A stretch of 64,000 bases of DNA from Allolobophora icterica (lineage: Eukaryota > Annelida > Clitellata > Crassiclitellata > Lumbricidae): the NCBI GenBank assembly GCA_963556255.1, contig OY744609.1, positions 2,600,418 to 2,664,417 on the forward strand. Reading direction: 5' to 3'. The position numbers were made by a program, and so were the translations under genes. Below, piece after piece: positions 58,401 to 64,000 of this stretch (the first letter of the stretch is position 1; each line of letters opens with the position of its first letter). The notes under the pieces are model-generated. The model had not been told where the DNA came from and did not search any database. It was given only the letters and a program-made list of their open reading frames with translations.

Positions 58401-59170
58401 TTGCTTAAGATTGATTTTGCCCTCCTCTTGGAAATCTTCCCTCACTACTCCTTTTCATCAAGTGTACGTGATCTAGGTGTTACGCTTGATAGCTCTCTCT
58501 CCTTCAAAGATCACATCTCTAACCTCACACGTGTTTCCTACTTCCACTTAAGGCGTCTCAGGGCTGTTCGACGATCTGTCTCTTCCTCTGTTTTCACAAC
58601 GCTGGTCCATGCTTTCATTTGTTCCAGAATTGACTACTGCAATTCGCTTCTAATCGGTCTTCCTAAGGTTCGTCTCATGCCTCTGCAGTCAGTCCTAAAT
58701 GCAGCTGCGAGATTAATTGCCCGTCTGCCACGCTACTCACGCATTTCATCCTTCATGTTTGAGAAACTGCACTGGCTTCCTCTCTCTGCACGTATTAAGT
58801 TCAAAATCCTTATTCTGGTGTCAAAGACACAGCGGGGTCTCGCCCCCAAATATTTAATTGATGTAATTCACCGGCCTCTTTCTGTCTCTTCGCATCGTCC
58901 ACTTCGCTCCTCAAACAGATTTGACCTCTCAGTTCCTCATACTAGAACAGCTATGGCTCAATCCCGATCTTTTGCCTCAATTGGTCCCTCTCTCTGGAAT
59001 ACACTGTCTCCTTCTACTCGCTCTCAAATTTTAATAAGTAACCCCTCATCTTCTTTTGCTTTCCTCAAGACTTATTTCTTTTCTCTTGGCCTTGCGCACT
59101 GGGAGCGCCTCTGAACGGTTCACCCTACTAGAGGCGCTTTATAAATGTTTAAATACAATACAATACAATA
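55425..59170 (+). mobile_element. L2-like LINE, nearly full length
   Basis: 3,746 bp with target duplication CACTGCAAT (55416-55424, 59171-59179), a 5' leader of about 350 bp, one long reading frame and a 3' end GGCGCTTTATAAATG followed by an ACAAT-type repeat. Confidence 0.88.
55779..59114 (+). CDS. LINE ORF2: APE endonuclease and reverse transcriptase (1,111 aa)
   Basis: Intact. Residues 1-155: Ser/Thr/Pro-rich N-terminus. 155-390: apurinic-type endonuclease (LASWNAQSISEK, ITESWH, GDFNIH, LSDHSVISF). 600-880: reverse transcriptase with NYRPISNLSFLSKTLERLV, NQSGFRAHHSTETALL, LFDVSAAFDMVDH, VPQGSVLGPLLFILY and the catalytic FADDVQ. C-terminal region with WLPLSARIKFKIL and SIGPSLWNTL, typical of CR1/L2-group elements. 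It copies its RNA at a nicked chromosomal site. An open frame of this length suggests recent activity. Confidence 0.92.
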   Translation: MSLPMSPALTVPKMPVTVYTSTLESTSSPVTLTTTPSDFNAATALNRPVLRPRIMYTSEQLRSNWLNSYRPTRALRKVLFQFQLWCPANYRQKRLDRAVGLDRSSSAFQPLEPVLKPTAADSSRQIDSSQSRQKSSPLTKENPLPSPPLSTPSSGLRLASWNAQSISEKFAYVSQSLLEDKLDVFAITESWHLASDDVPVLRATPSGFSSRDRPRPPHPDGRPARGGGIIVFFRSSLRVSQINLDDSLSTLEALCLSIATPHGPVTLLTVYRPGSSPPTAQFFEELSTLLETVVTRNSQLVILGDFNIHLEDPTLPASARFLDILTQFGLRQHINQPTHRLGGQLDLVITSEDDQVDDLKVLPPTLSDHSVISFTLPSIHLQPIHSIRMIRGWKSFDSSAFSAALRDTLLSSPDSSLDNLSVAELFDLYTSTVTSLLDAMLPRRKVWTRQRPLAVWFDADCRRLRRRTRCLERRSRRTKDPVDRLAWITQLRSLHRLYHQKEAEYWEKLVLRYEKNPRRLWSSVSGLLGRSSRSTEAPSFTADEFQEMLSTKIDRLRASTADAPPPTFTSTSTVFDSFRPISEFDLRLVLTSVNLKSCELDPLPPFVISDILDDLAPFLVYLFNRSLSEGCIPPSQKRALVFPSLKKPNLDTNLCNNYRPISNLSFLSKTLERLVSLQLLPYLEQSRLLPANQSGFRAHHSTETALLSLLSEIYSAVDRAELSLLALFDVSAAFDMVDHSTLLQRLETSYGLQGLPLCWFRSYMSERTQMIISGDSRTKWIHIKLGVPQGSVLGPLLFILYTADIPSLFPLSGATGHIFADDVQAFVHGSPLSQLHLVERIESLSKSLHSWMSSNRLCLNASKTQFIWFGSRQQLLKIDFALLLEIFPHYSFSSSVRDLGVTLDSSLSFKDHISNLTRVSYFHLRRLRAVRRSVSSSVFTTLVHAFICSRIDYCNSLLIGLPKVRLMPLQSVLNAAARLIARLPRYSRISSFMFEKLHWLPLSARIKFKILILVSKTQRGLAPKYLIDVIHRPLSVSSHRPLRSSNRFDLSVPHTRTAMAQSRSFASIGPSLWNTLSPSTRSQILISNPSSSFAFLKTYFFSLGLAHWERL

Positions 59171-59225
59171 CACTGCAATAATAATTGTTTTTTATATACC
59201 GTGATTTTTCACGGGTTACAGCTAG

Positions 59226-59483
59226 TAATAAAATATTGATTGGCAATGTTCACAAAGTAGGGGTACGGTACCCCCAATTAAAAAAGTGTGGAGTACGGGT
59301 ACCCCTCGTACCCTCACAAAGTACGCCTATGGGGAAGACAAGTAGGACTGGAACTAGAGTAGAGCAGTGCCAGAGACGCCAAACGAAGAAGATAGTCGTT
59401 GAAGAAGGAAGCTGCAGTGATGAATGGTGCCAAATGCGGCGGAGACATCGAGAAGACAGAGGCAGGAGACTTGTTGGTCTTAA
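59226..59483. other. Gene-free stretch
   Basis: A partly repeated GGGTACGGTACCCCC and CGGGTACCCCTCGTACCC region at 59260-59320, then unassigned DNA up to the polB fragment. Confidence 0.45.
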
Positions 59484-60485
59484 CCTCGGAGATAGTGGAA
59501 GATCACCGGTACCTTACACTTTTCGGGATATATTCTAAGTTTTAAGTTACACTCGCTGTGAGCGGCTCCTCGGTACATACCGGTAATGTGGCAGTGGTCA
59601 CGAACTCTATCCGCTTCGAGAGCATTTCCGCAGATGTGACAATCGATAGCCTCGCGGAAGGATTGGCGATCGACCGCTGACATAACCATTTTAGCTGGGG
59701 TGGCCAGCCTTTGTTCGATAGAGGCCAGCTCGCCTTGCAGTCTTCGTAGGAACTCTTCCACGGCGTTTCTCCGCGGTATAAAACTGGTTTCTTCGTGCGG
59801 CCGTCGCATCGAACCACTATGTAACAGAAGCTGCACGGTTTCTGCTCAGCTATCTGTCTGGTATTGCTCTCGTTGGGGTCCATGGCCGCATTTAGGACTG
59901 GCACGTTCAACGCCTCGAAGTCTGCGTAAATGATATATGGGACTCGCATCTGTTTACGATGGTTCTGGAATTTGAGGATATTTTCATCCTCTTTTCGCAT
60001 CTCAATCCGCTGAGGCTTCTTACTGATCCTCTGACAATCTCGGATATGAGCATCCAGCAAGTCTTGTCTACAGAATATGTGTAGGCAGCGACGACATGGG
60101 TGCTTTCGCTCTTTATGATTGCTGTTTTTGTACAATATTCGGGCTAAGTCTTTGATCCAGACATAATGAAAATTTTCATTTGCCTCGTCGGCCAGTAGTA
60201 GAAGGTCAATATTGTGGACACTGGCCCGGTTTGAAATGTGAATTGGGTACAAAGCTTTATCCCACCCGAAGACTGAGACGCTTATAGTTGGGTTTTGACG
60301 CTCAAACTTGTCGATATCTGTTACCTTCACTGGAAATTCTATATCGTCAAAGTTTAGCTCCTGCAGGTGGGCCTGATACTCATAGGGGCGATTCGGATTT
60401 TGATCTGCTGGGTACATTGCGCTTAGTATGGCCCACTCAAAGCATCGGTTATCATTATGCTTTACATTAATAACTGTGCGAGGGG
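59484..60485 (-). pseudogene. polB: Maverick fragment E: DNA polymerase B piece
   Basis: A/B-type polB, minus strand, covering the part from DNRCFEWAILSAMYP through CRRCLHIFCRQ, YADFEAL, CHICGNALEADR, RDHCHITG and up to the Exo II start. A one-base loss near 59775 shifts the frame. It ends at 60485 where an LTR begins. It is less similar to A and B than these are to each other. Confidence 0.9.
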
Positions 60486-61083
60486 TGTCACGTTGGGGCA
60501 CGCTGACCGTCATGCTTCAGTGATAGCCAGCAGTCGACACCGCCTCGAGTCGATACCTGGTGGTCTGGATAGTACAGCGGATGATCGGACGGTGATGACG
60601 CGGCCAAGGGCAACAACTGGGCCAAGGGTCAAGATCGGAACTCGGTCGCCTGAACCTGATCTTCACGCTGAACAAACAACGACCAACATCATATGACCGG
60701 CTCATATGACAAAGGCAGACGGGTGTATATAAGATTCGACATCCATCTCGGAAGGACACGTTATGGGGGCCCGACGGCAGCGATCTCATGATTAGTTGAG
60801 AAACATTGCTGAGACGCGGTCATAACGTGGGACGGCTGGACGCTAGACCTTGGAAACAACAGACGTTGACTTAGACAAAGATAACGATTTAGACCCGTAA
60901 TAACGGTTGAACGATAAGACGACTGATTGAGACATATTTAACTATTGACATTAGGTTCACCTTGTTAGCATCCTATATTAATGTATGTATATTAGTTGTA
61001 TAATAATAAACTTAGATTAATTATTCGAACCGTGTTCGTCTGTGTACTTAAGAGAACCGACGTAGGGACTTAAGCACACGACA
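60486..61083 (+). repeat. 5' LTR
   Basis: 598 bp from TGTCACGTTGGGG to CACACGACA, the canonical TGT...ACA form. TATATAA lies at about 60726 and AATAAA at 61005-61010, consistent with U3/R/U5 order. The right border is fixed by the primer-binding site; the left border is set by where polB homology ends. Confidence 0.78.
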
Positions 61084-61085
61084 TT

Positions 61086-61103
61086 TGGCGCAGTCGACAG
61101 GAT
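61086..61103 (+). other. tRNA primer-binding site
   Basis: TGGCGCAGTCGACAGGAT, two bases after the LTR. Its first 11 bases are the complement of the 3' end of a metazoan serine tRNA (CGACTGC plus discriminator G and CCA). Confidence 0.65.
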
Positions 61104-61592
61104 ACTTTGATTAGATTAGATTATAACTATTTGTCAGGGTGTTTGACAGAGAACGATCGGTGATAACGGAACAATCGGTGATAACAGAACGATCGGTGAA
61201 CGTTGATACTGGTCTCAGCAGAAACTTCACCAGGGAACGGTTCGAGACAAGGGCGTATTCAGCAACGCGGCAGACGGTCGGCCGGGAGAACGCAACGTCA
61301 CATACAACACGAGGCAGGTAGGACCTTCCGTCAAGTGTCGGGTTGTATGAGATGAAGTAAGGGTTGTAAGTCGCGGGACAAGAGTCGGCTAGGAGCGTCT
61401 ATCATAATCGATAACCCGATGATCTTTTTCTTGCGTATTCCAGTCCCGTGGTTTCCTCTTTCTGAAAGCGGGAGCCTATATCCCTATATATAGTATAATC
61501 GTTGAACATAAGAATCTTTTTCTTGCGTATTCCAGTCCCGTGGTTTCCTCTTTCTTAAAGCGTGAGCCTCTATCCCTGTTAACGCGTTAACA
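61104..61592 (+). repeat. Retroelement leader with internal repeats
   Basis: No gene. GATCGGTGATAACRGAAC is repeated about three times at 61152-61200. A unit of about 68 bp, starting ATCTTTTTCTTGCGTATTCC, is present at 61422-61490 and again at 61514-61580. The leader may carry packaging or translation signals. Confidence 0.65.
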
Positions 61593-64000
61593 ATGGATCA
61601 ATTAACTCACGAGCAACAGGCAGACGTGCGTAAGATGTCCAGTGGAAGAATCACCTCATACTTAATTAAGGCTGGGGTAGACGAAGAAGCGGTGTTTGCG
61701 ATGGAACGACAACAGCTGATGGACGAATGGGCTGAGCTCATTGCTCAGGGACGGGAAACACCGCCCGAGGCAACCAGTCCCACGACGCTCACATTGCTGG
61801 ACTCCAGTCTAAAATCAGATTTAGAACGGGAGAGATTTGAATTTGAGAAGAGAAGATACGAGGAGGAAAATGATGAGAAACAAAGGAAAAGGGAAGAAAG
61901 AAGAAAGAGAGACGAGAGGGAATTTAAACTGAGGGAGGATCAGCTAAGTCTAGATCGAGAACGACAGAAACAGCAAGACTTGGAGAGACGGGCTAGGGAC
62001 GAAGAGCGAGTTACCAAACGGTCTCTGGCTAGCAGAAAAAAGTATTTCGGCGACGCGTTAAAAGGCATCCTGGGTAAGTTCCCACAGGACAGCGCCGAGA
62101 TACCATGTTACTTTGACCATATAGAAAGGCTATTTGATCAGGTCCAGGTTGACAATGACGTAAGAGCTAATTTACTGTTAGCTAACCTAAACGAACGAAC
62201 AAAGGCGCTGACAACGCGGCTAACTGAACAGCAGGTTAATAACTATAAGGACCTGAAGGAATTCTTGCTGAAGGAATTTCGGATAAGTCCGCTTCAGCTG
62301 CGAGAACGATTTATATCAGCGCGTAAATTGCTCGATGAAACTTATTCATCGCTCGCATCTAGGCTACGAAACGCCTTAGTATACTACTTGCAGAGTCGGC
62401 AGGTAAACAAGTTGGAAGAGCTAGTTAGCTTGCTGTGTGCTGACCGAATGAAGGAGCTTCTCCCGAGGGAATGCTTGAACTTCATTCTGGCACAAGAGAA
62501 GGGTGAATGGTTGCGAGACGACGAGTTAGCTAACTCGGTAGACACATATATGGCCTCCCACCATCTGAGCGGGGAACCGATCAGGCATGGTAACCCCGTC
62601 CCATACCGGGACCACCGCTCGCCTAAACCAACCAACCAGAACGAGGGCACATCAACCAAGAAGGTTGAGCTCGTAGGCGGGGTGGGTAAGGAAGGGAAGG
62701 TATCAAGGGAAGAGGCAATGCGTAAGGGCTTGTGCTTTGTTTGTCTAGGCCATGGACACACAGCCCACCGCTGCCCCAAGGCCAAGGGACAGGAGGCCGA
62801 CAAGAAGTCGGCCAAGGTAAATGTATGCACAGCTGACCCGACTGTTAATAATCCCCAGCTCAATAGCGACGATGATAACTTGACACACGAGGGTAGGCGT
62901 ATTGACACAAGGAAGGGGGGAGAATGGACCCTCGACGACTTCGAATCCAAGGATTCGAGTGTTGACGGACAAGACTTAGATACATACAAGTCCTATATTG
63001 ATGCAGACGAGTTTCACGTTAGATCATATGTTGACATCACAATTGAGCAGTTGGGCGACCAAAAGGCACTAATCGATGGAGGCTCTGAGGTTTGTTGCAT
63101 TCGGGAGTCGTTAGTCAAGCATCTGAACTTGCCGACGCATAAGAAGGTACGACTCGCGGGGCTAAATGGGAAATCGGACATCGTGAACGTTATTCGCATA
63201 CCCATAAGGCCCGCGCTTAACCATTCTGTGGGACTCGTTAACATCGCACCCATTGTACGGGTATGGCTGGCGGTTGTGCCAGACCTAAACGAAGCGGTGA
63301 TCTTAACACCTAACGTGGTGTCCCTCCTGAAGGACACGGCGCTGTATAACGTGTTGGCCATAAGGCAGGAGGACGCAACCCGAGCCTCATCCGAGCGGGA
63401 AACCAATCCCGCAATCGCCGCCTCGACCATGTCGGACGGCGACGGGGAGACTGAGATTAGGGAGTCAAGTGGGGTAGGGCAACCCAACGTCGACGACGTC
63501 AGCTCAATCAATGACAATGAAAGGACAGCTCCAATCTCTGCAGACGATAATATCAACGAACGGGGAGGAGAGCAACCCGAGTTCTGGGACATCGAGAACA
63601 CCGAGCGGACAACTAACGAGAGAGTAGCGGACGCTGATACATTATCGAAGGAACAGGGCAAATGCCCATCCTTAGAACCTTACTGGAAACTCGCAAGGCA
63701 GAATAAAAATAATTTCTATCTAGAAAATAGTTTGTTGTATCACAGAGACACCGTCGCCGGCCATAAGGTTAAACAGCTTTGCCTGCCAGAGGCTAGGATT
63801 GGGGTCGTCCTAGAAATGGGACATGACGCCCCATTCGCTGGTCACATGGGCGCAAAATCGACCCGAGACCGAATAAGGCTTAGTTTCTGGTTCCCCCATA
63901 TGGACGACAAGATCAAAGCCTATTGCGCCTCATGTTCGATATGTCAATTAAGAGCTCCGATAAGGACGGCGCAGCGGGTCCCGATTACGCCTGTTCAGCG
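61593..64000 (+). CDS. gag-protease-integrase polyprotein, Gmr1-like (802 codons, incomplete)
   Basis: Open from the ATG at 61593 to the window end without a stop. Residues 70-150: strongly charged coiled coil. 150-330: gag capsid-like region (YFGDALKGILGKFPQ, DLKEFLLKEFRIS). Near 383: zinc knuckle CFVCLGHGHTAHRC. Near 493: aspartic protease ALIDGGSEVCC, with DGG replacing the usual DSG or DTG. About 745-790: integrase zinc domain with GHDAPFAGHMGAKS and CASCSICQLR. Integrase follows protease directly with no RT between, as in Gmr1-like elements. The intact frame suggests a young copy. Confidence 0.87.
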   Translation, partial: MDQLTHEQQADVRKMSSGRITSYLIKAGVDEEAVFAMERQQLMDEWAELIAQGRETPPEATSPTTLTLLDSSLKSDLERERFEFEKRRYEEENDEKQRKREERRKRDEREFKLREDQLSLDRERQKQQDLERRARDEERVTKRSLASRKKYFGDALKGILGKFPQDSAEIPCYFDHIERLFDQVQVDNDVRANLLLANLNERTKALTTRLTEQQVNNYKDLKEFLLKEFRISPLQLRERFISARKLLDETYSSLASRLRNALVYYLQSRQVNKLEELVSLLCADRMKELLPRECLNFILAQEKGEWLRDDELANSVDTYMASHHLSGEPIRHGNPVPYRDHRSPKPTNQNEGTSTKKVELVGGVGKEGKVSREEAMRKGLCFVCLGHGHTAHRCPKAKGQEADKKSAKVNVCTADPTVNNPQLNSDDDNLTHEGRRIDTRKGGEWTLDDFESKDSSVDGQDLDTYKSYIDADEFHVRSYVDITIEQLGDQKALIDGGSEVCCIRESLVKHLNLPTHKKVRLAGLNGKSDIVNVIRIPIRPALNHSVGLVNIAPIVRVWLAVVPDLNEAVILTPNVVSLLKDTALYNVLAIRQEDATRASSERETNPAIAASTMSDGDGETEIRESSGVGQPNVDDVSSINDNERTAPISADDNINERGGEQPEFWDIENTERTTNERVADADTLSKEQGKCPSLEPYWKLARQNKNNFYLENSLLYHRDTVAGHKVKQLCLPEARIGVVLEMGHDAPFAGHMGAKSTRDRIRLSFWFPHMDDKIKAYCASCSICQLRAPIRTAQRVPITPVQ

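Larger units (their letters stand above)
55236..59225 (+). mobile_element. Short Helitron-like element, copy 2, split by an L2-like LINE
   Basis: The same TCAACTTACATAATAACC start and the same 3' hairpin followed by CTAG (59221-59225). The LINE at 55425-59170 interrupts it with a 9-bp duplication. Confidence 0.75.
60486..64000 (+). mobile_element. Gmr1-like LTR retrotransposon, 5' LTR to integrase (runs off the window)
   Basis: LTR, primer-binding site, leader and a long uninterrupted gag-protease-integrase frame. Inserted at the edge of, or into, Maverick fragment E. The target duplication and 3' LTR are beyond the window. Confidence 0.82.

Overview
This window looks like a repeat-rich piece of a eukaryotic genome, most likely a marine invertebrate and plausibly a deuterostome such as an echinoderm or hemichordate. 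The reasons are: no bacterial gene organisation and no recognisable host gene; several animal transposon classes (Maverick/Polinton, hAT, L2-like LINE, Helitron, LTR); Ty3/gypsy-type elements with integrase placed before reverse transcriptase, the arrangement described for the deuterostome Gmr1-like group; and a frequent TAGGCCTA-type octamer in non-coding DNA. The host assignment is inference.

The core is a set of nested Maverick/Polinton (adintovirus-like) endogenous DNA viruses. Element D (4552-7478, minus strand, continuing at 44246) keeps a decayed DNA polymerase B gene with a SAP-like N-terminus. Element A (7479-44245) is inserted just upstream of the D polymerase, with 235-bp terminal inverted repeats and a 5-bp target duplication, CCTTT. 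Element B (15720-32998, 17,279 bp) is inserted inside the polB gene of A, with 345-bp inverted repeats and a 5-bp duplication, AGGAT. Both A and B start AGTAGAT and end ATCTACT. A third A/B-type fragment, C (about 44598-50885), holds capsid, core, protease and fibre genes. A small polB fragment, E, lies at 59484-60485.

A and B share one gene order: a small CxxC zinc-binding protein, polB, then integrase and zinc-ribbon/PLA2 genes on the opposite strand, then on the plus strand a packaging ATPase, an unknown conserved protein, a penton-like protein, a pVI-like protein, the major capsid protein, a pX-like core protein, an adenain-like protease, a fibre, an unknown 181-residue protein and a membrane protein. 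The set is that of a virion: replication (polB), integration (INT), packaging (ATPase), capsid (MCP, penton), maturation (protease), membrane-active and core proteins, PLA2, and a probable attachment fibre. B keeps intact polB, integrase and PLA2, but its capsid gene is deleted in two places, its ATPase is frameshifted and its fibre has one nonsense codon. A is damaged in polB, integrase, ATPase and capsid, but its fibre is intact.

Later insertions pepper these elements: hAT elements at 6317-7334 (8-bp duplication), 44925-45873 (8 bp) and 46820-49756 (8 bp, itself carrying a LINE with a 9-bp duplication). The flanks hold three Gmr1-like retroelements (1-970, 970-4552, and 60486-64000 with LTR, primer-binding site and an unbroken 802-codon reading frame leaving the window), a broken retroelement gag with 18-residue repeats (51105-52065), short non-autonomous Helitron-like elements, and a nearly full-length L2-like LINE (55425-59170) inside one of them.

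The most notable points are the three-level Maverick nesting, a fibre with phage-tail-fibre-like repeats that vary in number (6 in B, 4 in A) and a discoidin-like C-terminal domain, a conserved A-AAA-AAC slippery site that would join the pX-like protein to the protease, a PPPY late-domain tail on the membrane protein that depends on an A-run, and a conserved small zinc-binding protein next to polB.
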